A stretch of DNA of 13,661 nt from NCBI GenBank assembly GCA_034428595.1, contig DAOUHO010000092.1:1-13661 (forward strand), read 5' to 3'. Positions 1 through 6,787 of this stretch are shown here, piece by piece. The first letter of the stretch is position 1, and every line of letters starts with the position of its first letter. A program made the position numbers and the translations under genes. Below the pieces are notes generated by a model. That model did not search any database. It had not been told where the DNA came from and was given only the letters and a program-made list of their open reading frames with translations. This DNA is from JAJECS01 sp034428595 (GTDB lineage: Bacteria; Chloroflexota; UBA11872).

Positions 1-134
1 CCACCCCCCGCCCCTCGGCGGGGGGGGGGGGCGCGCCCGGGGGGAAGAGGGGGCGCGGTTCGGCGGGAAGAGCCCCGCCCGCCACTAGCGTACGATCCGC
101 ATGTCGCGTTTCGCCCAGGTCGCCGCCCCCCCTC
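1..134. other. G-homopolymer and low-complexity edge
   Basis: This stretch is strongly skewed to G and C, with an unbroken run of 12 G at 20-31 followed by further G blocks at about 39-53. No open frame with coding character begins here. It may be a genuine GC-rich intergenic tract, but a long G run at a sequence end is also typical of a contig-end artefact from two-colour Illumina chemistry. I see no promoter, repeat unit or RNA gene in it. Confidence 0.6.
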
Positions 135-530
135 ATGACCGCCATGGACCCCGGACCCCCTTGGAACGTCGAGGATTGTCCCGGCGCATATAACGGCACG
201 CCCATTGCCTGGGACCCGGAGCGGTATGACACCGCGGCGATGCCCTTCATTGTGGCGATCAAGCAGCATTTCTGGTCGTGGCGCATCCGACAGTTCGCGG
301 TCCGCACCGGCGTGCTCGAAGTTGAGGTGGACTTGCCCAGCGTAGCGCCGGACGGGATGACGATGATCGCGTTCGAGGCGGGCGACGCCACACCGTCGGA
401 TGTGAGTCAGGAATTCGAGCAGGTCGTGGAAGCCATTGGCGGGGTGCTTCTCGACCACGTGTGGAGATTTCGGCTCGTCTTCTCGGACGGTGCGCGCTCC
501 GAGGAATTCAACTGGCGCGTCGGCGGTTAA
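135..530 (+). CDS. Hypothetical protein, 131 residues
   Basis: I do not recognise this small soluble protein. It begins MTAMDPGPPW and has no signal peptide or membrane helix. The N-terminal third is rich in Pro, Trp and Tyr. The rest alternates hydrophobic and charged residues (VLEVEVDLP, then VWRFRLVFSDG near the end), as expected of a beta-rich domain. A second in-frame ATG lies three codons downstream (144) and neither start has a clear ribosome binding site. The plus-strand transporter follows about 150 bp later, so the two need not share a transcript. Codon use is similar to that of the neighbours. It is probably a real gene of unknown function, though its upstream region is the low-complexity window edge. 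Confidence 0.6.
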   Translation: MTAMDPGPPWNVEDCPGAYNGTPIAWDPERYDTAAMPFIVAIKQHFWSWRIRQFAVRTGVLEVEVDLPSVAPDGMTMIAFEAGDATPSDVSQEFEQVVEAIGGVLLDHVWRFRLVFSDGARSEEFNWRVGG

Positions 531-627
531 ACGGCTGGTAGGCCCGTCGGAACCGTTCGTCACCACCGCGACGACCGGGCCGCATGCGCCGGCCGCCGAG
601 CCCACTGACCAAGCCGAAGAATCCTAG

Positions 628-655
628 TTCAGATTCGCTTGGAAGCGAGTACGAT
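628..655 (+). promoter_or_regulatory. Candidate promoter with inverted repeat in the spacer
   Basis: TTCAGA (628-633) and TACGAT (650-655) are separated by 16 bp and resemble a sigma-70 -35/-10 pair. The spacer is almost filled by a perfect inverted repeat, TCGCTT-GG-AAGCGA at 635-648. A second perfect palindrome, CCCGCAC-G-GTGCGGG at 663-677, sits where transcription would begin, just before the transporter's ATG at 680. The arrangement would suit a repressor-controlled transporter, but the assignment rests on pattern alone. Confidence 0.35.
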
Positions 656-679
656 GCCATTGCCCGCACGGTGCGGGTG

Positions 680-2023
680 ATGCCTCCTGCAGGGCCGGTG
701 AAAGCACCTCGCGCGCCGTCTGCGCCGTTGGGTCGTGTGGCCGCCAGGGTTGGGCGCGCGCCGCTGCGGCTGCCGGGCATCGCCGAGCTGAACGCGGGCT
801 TGGCCCCGGACGTGCGGCGCAACTTCCGCGCCACCCTCGTGCACTGGATCCTGGCGGGGGTGTTCGTCGGCAGCGTCGGCAGCTACATGACGGTCGTGAT
901 ACGCCGGATCGGCGGCGACGAATTCACCGTGGCTTTGGCTGTTGCGGTGCAATTCATCGGCGGGATCCTAGCCATCGCCGGGCCCTATCTCTTCCGAGGA
1001 GTTCGGCCCGAACGGGCAGTGGCTGCGCTTTGGACTATCGGACGCCTGGTGTTGGTCGCCGCGCTGTTCATCGACGAGGCAGGCCCGTTTCTCGTGATGC
1101 TCCTCGTGTGGTCGATCATCGCCATGATGGGCGTCCCGATGTACGTGGGCGTGACGCAGGCCGCGTTTCCCCGGCGCGTGCGCGGCAGGCTCATTGGCGC
1201 GGCGCAGGCCGCCATGGCGGTGGCGGTGTTGCTGGTGTCGCCGCTCGCCGGGGGGCTTATGGATGTCGTGGGCTACGGCCCCGTGTTTGCCGGCGGCGCC
1301 GTTGCCGGCGCGCTGGGGGGCCTGGCCCTGTTTCGAATCCGCGGACGGCCCCGTGCCCCGACGGTCCGCCCACCCCCATGGCGCATGTTTCGGCAGACCC
1401 TGGCCAACCGCCGCTTTCGAACCTATGCCGTCAGCTCGAACGTCGCCCTGATCGGCGACTTGCTGATCGGGCCAACCATCGCGATTGTGCTCGTCGACAC
1501 ATTTGACGCCTCATTCACGTTAATCGGCGTGCTGGCGCTCATTCAGGGCATCACCTGGGCCGCGGGATATCTCGTGTGGGGCGCCGTGAGCGACCGGCGT
1601 TCCGGGCCGTTCGTGGTCTGGATATCGACCCTGCTCAAGCTGGTGATCGCCGCCCTGTTCATCGTCGCCATCCAGGTGGACAGCCTGTGGCTGCTGGCGC
1701 CGGCCTACGCGGTCATCGGGCTGAATTCCGCGGCCGGGGACGTCGGCTGGCAGACGTCACTGGCGTCGCTGGCTCGACCCGAGGACGTGGATGCGTTCGC
1801 GACCAGCTTCTGGCTCATCCTCGGCATCCTGGGCATCGCCGGTCCGCTCGTTGGCGCCGCCGTTCTGGTGGCCGGCGGACCGGTGGCGGCGTTTGCCTCG
1901 GCGCTGGGTCTGGCGGCGCTGGGCAGCGTGCTCATGGCTCGCGTGGCGCACGGCTTCGTACCTGCCGACGAGCCGCCCTACGAGGCCGCAGCCAGCGCCG
2001 ATGACTCTCGGCTGGCACACTGA
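680..2023 (+). CDS. Major facilitator superfamily (MFS) transporter
   Basis: A secondary active transporter of the inner membrane, substrate unknown. From the ATG at 680 it is 447 residues, the usual MFS length. A roughly 45-residue basic cytoplasmic N-terminus precedes two blocks of six hydrophobic helices. They are separated by a basic central loop (FRIRGRPRAP to MFRQTLANRRFRTY). The loop after helix 2 has the degenerate motif FRGVRPERAV, and WGAVSDRRSG occupies the equivalent place in the second half, as expected from the internal two-fold repeat. The frame stays open to an ATG at 584, but the residues between are low-complexity and a promoter-like element at 628-655 favours the later start. 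A GTG at 698 is a further option. The M20 hydrolase follows 43 bp downstream, so the pair may form an operon importing and hydrolysing an amide or peptide-like substrate. That last point is inference. Confidence 0.85.
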   Translation: MPPAGPVKAPRAPSAPLGRVAARVGRAPLRLPGIAELNAGLAPDVRRNFRATLVHWILAGVFVGSVGSYMTVVIRRIGGDEFTVALAVAVQFIGGILAIAGPYLFRGVRPERAVAALWTIGRLVLVAALFIDEAGPFLVMLLVWSIIAMMGVPMYVGVTQAAFPRRVRGRLIGAAQAAMAVAVLLVSPLAGGLMDVVGYGPVFAGGAVAGALGGLALFRIRGRPRAPTVRPPPWRMFRQTLANRRFRTYAVSSNVALIGDLLIGPTIAIVLVDTFDASFTLIGVLALIQGITWAAGYLVWGAVSDRRSGPFVVWISTLLKLVIAALFIVAIQVDSLWLLAPAYAVIGLNSAAGDVGWQTSLASLARPEDVDAFATSFWLILGILGIAGPLVGAAVLVAGGPVAAFASALGLAALGSVLMARVAHGFVPADEPPYEAAASADDSRLAH

Positions 2024-2026
2024 ATC

Positions 2027-2055
2027 GGCCTGCTGCTCAGCCCAACAGCCAGGCC
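2027..2055 (+). other. Stem-loop between transporter and M20 genes
   Basis: GGCCTGCTG (2027-2035) can pair with CAGCCAGGCC (2046-2055) with one bulged C, giving a GC-rich hairpin. It starts three bases after the transporter stop codon and ends just before the GGAGG ribosome binding site (2057-2061) of the next gene. It has no T-tract. It could act as an RNA-processing or stability element, or limit access to that site. It could also be chance in GC-rich DNA. Confidence 0.3.
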
Positions 2056-2066
2056 CCGGAGGCGCC

Positions 2067-3404
2067 ATGACCACCATCGCAGACCTGAAGCAACGCGTGG
2101 CGGACGCGATCGACGACCGCCAGGACGAGATCATCGCGATCGGCGAAACCATCATGGGGCGGCCCGAGCTGGGCTTCAAGGAGTTCGAGACCGCGGCGCT
2201 GGTGGCGCAAACCTTCGCCGAACTGGAGTTGGACCACCGCACGGGCCTGGCGATCACCGGTGTCTCCGCGCGGATCGACACCGGGCGTCCGGGCCCCACG
2301 TTGGCGCTCATCGGCGAGCTTGACGCGCTGACGGTGCCGGGACACCCGCGAGAAGATCCGGCCACCCACGCGGCGCACGCCTGCGGGCACAACGCGCAGA
2401 TCGCAGGGCTCATGGGCGCCGCCGCGGCGCTGAGCGACCCGCGGGTTCAGCGTGAGTTGAGCGGCACGATCGTGCTCATGGCCGTGCCGGCCGAAGAGTA
2501 TGTGGAAGTCGAGTACCGGCATGGTCTGCAACTGGCGGGGGAGTTGGAGTTCCTGGGCGGCAAGCCCGAGCTGATCGCCCGCGGCGAGTTCGACGATGTC
2601 GATCTGGCCATGATGATTCACACCCACGCCCAGCCCGACGACAACGGGATGGCCGCCGTGACGGCCTCGAACAACGGCTGCGTGGTCAAGCAGATTCGCT
2701 ATATCGGGGTGGCGTCGCACGCCGGCGCCGCGCCGGAACGGGGGGTGAACGCGCTCTACGCCGCCCAACTTGGCATGGCCGGCATCAACGCGCTGCGCGA
2801 GACCTTTCGCGATGAGGACGCGGTGCGCGTGCACCCGATCATCACGCACGGCGGCGACCTGGTGAATGTGATTCCCGCCGACGTTCGGCTGGAGACCTAT
2901 GTTCGAGGCAAGACGACCGACGTCATCGACGCAGCCTCGGTCACAGTCGACCGCGCCCTCCGAGCCGGGGCGATGGCCCTAAACGCCGAAGTCGAAATCC
3001 GCAGCTTGCCCGGCTATCTGCCGCTGATGAACCACAGCGCCATGGCCGAGCTCTTTCTCGCCAACCAGCGAGATGTTCACGGCGAGGATGGGATCAGGCG
3101 GCTGGGCCACCGCACCGGATCGACGGACATGGGCGACGTGTCGCACATCATGCCGGCCTTGCATCCCAGCATGGCGGGCGCCACCGGCACCAATCACGCC
3201 ACCGATTGGGACATCGTCGATTCGCGAATGGCCTACGTGGAGCCGGCCAAGGCGCTGGCCTGGATGGCCGTGGATCTGCTGGGCAACGACGCGCGCACCG
3301 CACGGCGCATTGTGGACGAATTCGAACCGCTCATGACGCGCGATGAGTACCTCGCGTACCAGCGCGGCGTGATGCGCGAGGAGCGCTGGGCCCACGACGG
3401 ATAG
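2067..3404 (+). CDS. M20 family amidohydrolase (AbgA/AbgB/PM20D2-like)
   Basis: A 445-residue cytosolic zinc-dependent hydrolase that would cleave an amide bond in an N-acyl amino acid, dipeptide or aminobenzoyl-glutamate-like substrate. The ATG at 2067 follows GGAGG with a suitable spacer, so upstream in-frame codons overlapping the transporter gene are ignored. Visible motifs are GELDAL (83-88), the metal site HACGHN (Cys106, His108), the catalytic glutamate pair PAEE (143-144) and MMIHTHAQ (His185/187). The dimerisation-domain SHAGAAPERGVNAL motif lies near 217-230. C-terminal GSTDMGDVSH and TGTNHATDW supply His360 and His377. GHN, rather than the GHD of aminoacylase-type M20D enzymes, points to the AbgB/PM20D2-like branch. 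Length matches the family and no key residue is missing. The exact substrate cannot be told from sequence. It is probably co-transcribed with the transporter 43 bp upstream. Confidence 0.9.
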   Translation: MTTIADLKQRVADAIDDRQDEIIAIGETIMGRPELGFKEFETAALVAQTFAELELDHRTGLAITGVSARIDTGRPGPTLALIGELDALTVPGHPREDPATHAAHACGHNAQIAGLMGAAAALSDPRVQRELSGTIVLMAVPAEEYVEVEYRHGLQLAGELEFLGGKPELIARGEFDDVDLAMMIHTHAQPDDNGMAAVTASNNGCVVKQIRYIGVASHAGAAPERGVNALYAAQLGMAGINALRETFRDEDAVRVHPIITHGGDLVNVIPADVRLETYVRGKTTDVIDAASVTVDRALRAGAMALNAEVEIRSLPGYLPLMNHSAMAELFLANQRDVHGEDGIRRLGHRTGSTDMGDVSHIMPALHPSMAGATGTNHATDWDIVDSRMAYVEPAKALAWMAVDLLGNDARTARRIVDEFEPLMTRDEYLAYQRGVMREERWAHDG

Positions 3405-3417
3405 CCGCCCGCCCGGC

Positions 3418-3437
3418 CCCGCGCCCATGGGCGCGGG
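3418..3437. terminator. Perfect 20-bp palindrome between convergent genes
   Basis: CCCGCGCCCA is followed at once by its exact reverse complement, and the outer flanks (GG at 3416-3417, CC at 3439-3440) extend the pairing past one mismatch. It sits 13 bp after the M20 stop and 45 bp beyond the end of the minus-strand secreted-protein gene. That is where a bidirectional terminator would be expected. No T-tract follows on either strand, so intrinsic termination would be weak. A dimeric protein-binding site is the alternative. Confidence 0.35.
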
Positions 3438-3482
3438 ACCAGCGAGGGCCGATCCCCTCATTCGCCGACCATTGCCGGCTCG

Positions 3483-5042
3483 TTAGGGCCTGTGGAAGGT
3501 GATGTCGTGCAACAAGTTCCCGTTCGTCCAGACCACCCAGAAGCCGCTGCCGGTGCTCAGACCGGGATAGTGCACGCCACGCAGAATGAACGACGGACAC
3601 TTGAACGCCGCCCGGTAGACGCCGTCAACCTGCCTCCATTTGTCACGCGTGGTGCAGCCGTTCACCGGCACGTCGACTTCCGCGAGATCGTCGGTTACCG
3701 ACGTGGATTGAACGCCGACCCAGACCCGCCAGTCACCCTGCGCGTCGACTTGAACGCCGTGAACTCCAGCCTGCACAACATTAATCGTCAAATTCGACCG
3801 GAAGGGAACCCTTACGTCATCGAGAAGGCGGAGGTGCTCGCCGCTGGGCGTTCGGATGATCAACGAGAGCGGGGCCTGGTTCCAATTGCCGTACTCGATC
3901 ATGATTGTGACCTGGGCCGCAGGCAGGCTTAGCTCGCCAGCGCCGCCGTTGAAACCCTTGATGACTTGATAGGCAACCGTCGCATCGGCGGCCGTGAACC
4001 TGGATCCCGTCGACGTCACGGCAAGGAACTTCTTGTCGCGGAACCAAACCACCCAGTACTTCTGGTCGGAGTTGATGTCGGAATACGACGTTCCATCCAG
4101 CTCGGCGCCGCCACAGTTGAACTTCGCACTGTGGATACCCGGGCTGGACTGGTGCCACTGCACCGTTGTCCGACAGCCGTCGAGTGGCAGGGGCACGGAT
4201 GGGAGTCCTGGCTGCAGACCAACCCAGATTCGCCAGTCTCGGGTGGCGCTCACCCCAAAGGTGTATTTCCCAGCCCGCGGCACGCTGATGTCAATCTCGC
4301 TGTAGTAGGGCACCCGAGCGTTATTGAGCAAGACGATCGGTGCGCCGCCGTCGCTCTGGTAGGTCACCGTCACAGGGCCAGCGCCCCAGCCGCCGAATTG
4401 GAGCCTGAGCGTGATCACGCCCTGCGGCAACTCGAGGGTTCCACCTCCGCCGTCATAGCCGCTGATGGGCTGGAAGGGGATGGAGGCCGAGGCTCCGGTC
4501 GCTGGGGTGGTGGGCGTCGTGGGTGTCGTAGCTGCGGAGGGCACGGCTGCCGGCAACTCTGCTCGTTGGAGGCTGGCCACGGAAATGCCGTAGCGCGCTT
4601 CCCAGGTGGCAACATCGAGCACGAAGTTGCCGTAGTTGGTCTCATTGATGCCAAAGATCTCCACGTCGGCGATGGACTGGATGTGGAGCAGGCGCGGCTG
4701 CGGCCACTCGGTCTCCCATTTGACGAGATAGATCGGATCGCCCTGTTTCAACAGGCCGGCCGACAGCCACGGGTCGCCCTTGGGCAGCGCGCGCAACCCG
4801 GCCAAGCTGACCTCGGTGCGGGCGTTCCAATTGATATGCCTGCCGGACAAGGCGCGGGTGTCGCCACCCCAGTGCAGGACGCCCTGGTCGTCGGCAATCC
4901 ACAGATGCGGCGTGCCCTCCAGCGCCACCACGGTGCCGGGCAGAAAAACCTGCTGCGCGTGCGCCACCGGCAACGCCATGAAGGCGCCGACCGTGATTGC
5001 CAGGACTACGAGGCTCCTGCGCCACCACCTTGGCTTCCGCAT
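3483..5042 (-). CDS. Secreted two-repeat beta-rich protein of unknown function
   Basis: A 519-residue exported protein I cannot assign to a named family. The ATG at 5042 is preceded by AAGGAGA, so the in-frame ATG at 5135 is unlikely. Residues 1-29 are a signal peptide: basic RKPRWWRRS, hydrophobic core, then AHA before Gln30. Residues about 35-165 form a first module (HLWIADDQGVLHWGGDTRAL, later WPQPRLLHIQSI and GINETNYGNFVLD). A Thr/Pro linker (TTPTTPTTPATG, about 172-183) follows. Two copies of a roughly 150-residue unit come next, about 190-340 and 357-510. Each has a GG-rich turn (GYDGGGGTLELP, GFNGGAGELSLP), a DWRIWVG/DWRVWVG strand, a Cys pair (290/310 and 463/482) and a YWVVW/FWVVW strand. 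The equivalent Cys pairs suggest one disulfide per repeat. No membrane anchor or sorting signal is seen at the C-terminus. A binding or cell-surface role is plausible but inferred. Confidence 0.8.
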   Translation of the reverse strand: MRKPRWWRRSLVVLAITVGAFMALPVAHAQQVFLPGTVVALEGTPHLWIADDQGVLHWGGDTRALSGRHINWNARTEVSLAGLRALPKGDPWLSAGLLKQGDPIYLVKWETEWPQPRLLHIQSIADVEIFGINETNYGNFVLDVATWEARYGISVASLQRAELPAAVPSAATTPTTPTTPATGASASIPFQPISGYDGGGGTLELPQGVITLRLQFGGWGAGPVTVTYQSDGGAPIVLLNNARVPYYSEIDISVPRAGKYTFGVSATRDWRIWVGLQPGLPSVPLPLDGCRTTVQWHQSSPGIHSAKFNCGGAELDGTSYSDINSDQKYWVVWFRDKKFLAVTSTGSRFTAADATVAYQVIKGFNGGAGELSLPAAQVTIMIEYGNWNQAPLSLIIRTPSGEHLRLLDDVRVPFRSNLTINVVQAGVHGVQVDAQGDWRVWVGVQSTSVTDDLAEVDVPVNGCTTRDKWRQVDGVYRAAFKCPSFILRGVHYPGLSTGSGFWVVWTNGNLLHDITFHRP

Positions 5043-5187
5043 GCCAATCTCCTTTTCGCGCGGGTTCGAAAGAGCCAAGCGGCGCGCTGGCCCACGGTCA
5101 GACCGATGACGGAAGTGCATCAGGTCGCTTCTCACCCGCCCGGCAGCACCCTCGCTGCTTCAGTAAACGCGAGGACACCCTGGTAAC

Positions 5188-5218
5188 GTTCTAAGGCAAC
5201 AGTTTACACAGTAGTCAA
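5188..5218 (-). promoter_or_regulatory. Candidate promoter of the secreted-protein gene
   Basis: On the minus strand TTGACT (5218-5213) and TAGAAC (5193-5188) resemble -35 and -10 elements, but are separated by 19 bp, longer than ideal. The spacer holds the direct repeat ACTGT-GTAA-ACTGT, which could be half-sites for a regulator. A transcript from here would have a leader of about 140 nt. Confidence 0.3.
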
Positions 5219-5303
5219 GCTACCACACGGAAAAGGCAAGGCCGCGATACCCGAGTCCCCGAAAGCGACGCCGTGCAAGGTCCGGGCCGCCCCCGCAAAC
5301 GGC

Positions 5304-5309
5304 TAGAAT
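5304..5309 (+). promoter_or_regulatory. -10-like hexamer before the cyclophilin gene
   Basis: TAGAAT matches the sigma-70 -10 consensus at five of six positions and lies 33 bp before the GTG start, leaving room for the ribosome binding site GGAGGG (5333-5338). No -35 element is apparent at the usual spacing, so this is a weak call. Confidence 0.3.
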
Positions 5310-5342
5310 CGCCGGAGTGAACCGGAGGCTGCGGAGGGACCG

Positions 5343-5993
5343 GTGAGGGGCATCGTCCGCAGCCTGCTGGCGCTGGGGATCCTTGCCGCAGCAGCCTGCG
5401 GCGAGGCCGAGGCGCCGCCCGCGGGCGATTCTGAGCCGACGCCCGAAACCCAGGAGCGCATTTTGACCTACGAGGCCTATCCGGAGATGCAGATCGATTC
5501 CGAAAAGTCGTACACAGCCGTGGTGACGACGAACCTCGGCCAGATGACTTTCGCGCTTTTGCCGGCGGAAGCCCCGTTGGCCGTCAACAATTTCGTGGTC
5601 TTGGCACGCAACCGGTACTACGACGGCGTGGTGTTCCACCGGCTGATTCCACGGTTCATGGCTCAGAGCGGCGACCCAACCGGCCTCGGCACCGGCGGGC
5701 CTGGGTACACGTTTGCCATCGAGCCGCCGCAACGCCCCTATGTTCGCGGGAGCCTCGCGATGGCCAATACGGGACGGCCAAACTCAAACGGCTCGCAGTT
5801 CTTCATCGTGTTTGACGATCTCACGGCCCTGGGTCGTCTTTCGCCCGACTACTCGCTGTTTGGGCAGCTGGTGGAGGGCGAAGACACGCTGGCCGAGATC
5901 GAGGCCGTCCCCGTTGGAGTGGCCGGCACCGGCGAACGATCCCGGCCGCAAGAGACCATCACGATCACGTCCATCGAGATTCACGAAGGCTAG
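5343..5993 (+). CDS. Cyclophilin-type peptidyl-prolyl isomerase lipoprotein
   Basis: A 216-residue extracytoplasmic folding catalyst that isomerises Xaa-Pro bonds. The GTG at 5343 follows GGAGGG with a 4-5 base spacer. Residues 1-18 are a short signal sequence ending LAAAA before Cys19, a lipobox-like site for lipid attachment. Residues about 20-50 are a Pro/Glu-rich linker. The cyclophilin fold spans about 58-213. It holds VVFHR with catalytic Arg100, RFMAQSGDPTGLGTGGPGY with Gln107, GSLAMANTG, SQFFIVF (151-157) and LFGQLVEG. The tryptophan of human cyclophilin A, which binds cyclosporin, is absent, as is common in short bacterial homologues. lspA lies downstream on the same strand and encodes the peptidase that would cleave this lipoprotein after lipidation. 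The gap of 85-148 bp leaves co-transcription uncertain. Confidence 0.93.
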   Translation: MRGIVRSLLALGILAAAACGEAEAPPAGDSEPTPETQERILTYEAYPEMQIDSEKSYTAVVTTNLGQMTFALLPAEAPLAVNNFVVLARNRYYDGVVFHRLIPRFMAQSGDPTGLGTGGPGYTFAIEPPQRPYVRGSLAMANTGRPNSNGSQFFIVFDDLTALGRLSPDYSLFGQLVEGEDTLAEIEAVPVGVAGTGERSRPQETITITSIEIHEG

Positions 5994-6141
5994 GGGGCCG
6001 CGCTGGCATCGGTTGCCGCCGGATGCCGGTGCCGCCAGCCGTACCCTCACGAGAGACCAGCGGCGCCGCCCAGGGGCGATGACGAGCGAAGGACGGTATT
6101 CGGACTGGAACCGCCGCGCGGCGACGCAACGCAGGGACCGA

Positions 6142-6657
6142 ATGGCTAGTCGCGCCCACGCGAGGCGGGCACGTCTAGTGACCTTCGGCCTGGGTCTTGT
6201 CGTGACCGGCGTGGATCAGGCCATCAAGCTCATTGTGGACGCAGTGCTTCCGCGCGGTGGGGCCACGATCGGGCCAGTGTTCACCTTGCAGCGGGTGAGC
6301 AATCCCGGCGTCAACTTCGGGCTATTCAGCGACCATCCCGCGCCGATCCTGATCGCCACCGTGGCGATCGGCCTGGGCTTCGCCGCCTACGTCGCCGCAC
6401 GCCCGCCGCAGCGGTGGTGGCTGGTTGCGGCCTTTGCGCTGCTGCTCGGCGGCGCGTTCGGCAACGTGATCGACCGTCTGCGCTTGGGCGCGGTGTTCGA
6501 CTATCTCAACATTGCGCCGTTCGTCGGCTTCTTGAACTTCGCGGACCTGGCCATCGGGGCGGGGCTCATCGTGCTGGTTGCGGACAGCCTGCGCGAGCGC
6601 CGGCCGCCGGCACCGCCCCGGGGCGCCGCCGCCGACGGCACGGCCCCACCCGGCTAG
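6142..6657 (+). CDS. lspA: Lipoprotein signal peptidase (signal peptidase II)
   Basis: An integral membrane aspartyl protease that removes signal peptides from lipidated prolipoproteins. From the ATG at 6142 (GGGA five bases upstream) it is 171 residues, typical of LspA. An in-frame ATG at 6079 would add 21 Arg-rich residues with a poorer ribosome binding site. A basic N-terminus precedes helix 1, with the conserved Asp25 of VTGVDQAIK. VSNPGVNFGLF (52-62) is the first signature. GNVIDRLRLGAVFDY (107-121) supplies Arg112 and catalytic Asp120. FLNFADLAIG (130-139) supplies Asn132 and catalytic Asp135. The spacing from Arg to the first Asp (+8) and from Asn to the second Asp (+3) matches the family. 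Four hydrophobic helices are seen, with a Pro/Ala/Arg-rich cytoplasmic tail. The gene ends 8 bp from the 3' end of the oppositely oriented tRNA. Confidence 0.93.
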   Translation: MASRAHARRARLVTFGLGLVVTGVDQAIKLIVDAVLPRGGATIGPVFTLQRVSNPGVNFGLFSDHPAPILIATVAIGLGFAAYVAARPPQRWWLVAAFALLLGGAFGNVIDRLRLGAVFDYLNIAPFVGFLNFADLAIGAGLIVLVADSLRERRPPAPPRGAAADGTAPPG

Positions 6658-6665
6658 GCTGTGGG

Positions 6666-6737
6666 TACCCCCGGCGCGATTCGAACGCGCGCGCCCGGCT
6701 CCGGAGGCCGGCGCTCTATCCACTGAGCTACGGGGGC
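6666..6737 (-). tRNA. tRNA-Arg (anticodon CCG)
   Basis: Read on the minus strand the 72 bases fold as a standard cloverleaf. The acceptor stem is GCCCCCG with CGGGGGT. The D arm is GCTC-AGTGGATA-GAGC. The anticodon stem CCGGC/GCCGG carries the loop CTCCGGA, giving anticodon CCG, which reads the arginine codon CGG. The T arm is GCGCG-TTCGAAT-CGCGC and the discriminator is A. The bases after the discriminator are CCC rather than CCA, so the 3' CCA must be added post-transcriptionally. CGG is a frequent Arg codon in GC-rich genomes, so this is not a rare tRNA. Confidence 0.95.
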
Positions 6738-6746
6738 TGCGCTGTC

Positions 6747-6752
6747 ATTCTA
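6747..6752 (-). promoter_or_regulatory. -10-like hexamer before tRNA-Arg
   Basis: On the minus strand TAGAAT lies nine bases before the mature tRNA 5' end, so transcription would start within a few bases of the gene. It matches the -10 consensus at five of six positions and is identical to the hexamer before the cyclophilin gene. No good -35 is visible. Confidence 0.35.
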
Positions 6753-6787
6753 GACGGCGCGACTCATGACGAAAGGGCCCCGAGCGC

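Larger units (their letters stand above)
5043..5342. other. Divergent intergenic region with an AT-richer island
   Basis: About 300 bp lie between the divergent starts of the secreted protein and the cyclophilin. The only notable content is an AT-richer island at about 5160-5225, holding a candidate minus-strand promoter and a direct repeat ACAGT-TTAC-ACAGT (5199-5212), and a TAGAAT hexamer at 5304-5309 for the plus strand. I see no RNA gene, and the open frames across it look like shadows. Confidence 0.5.

Noticed and set aside
584..679. Upstream ATG (584) for the MFS transporter
   Set aside because: The added residues are low-complexity with no ribosome binding site, and a promoter-like element lies within this stretch. 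It cannot be excluded.
1791..2066. 5' extension of the M20 frame into the transporter gene
   Set aside because: GGAGG sits directly before the ATG at 2067 and the protein from there has the full family length. The upstream residues are antimotif, Arg/Trp/Pro-rich shadow.
2037..2849. Minus-strand open frame of 270 codons opposite the M20 gene
   Set aside because: Composition is His/Arg-rich without domain features, and the plus strand encodes a complete M20 hydrolase here.
3966..5186. Long plus-strand open frame (406 codons) opposite the secreted-protein gene
   Set aside because: Its sequence is Arg/Gly/His-rich with no recognisable motif. The minus-strand frame has a signal peptide, a good ribosome binding site and internal repeats, so this is an antisense shadow.
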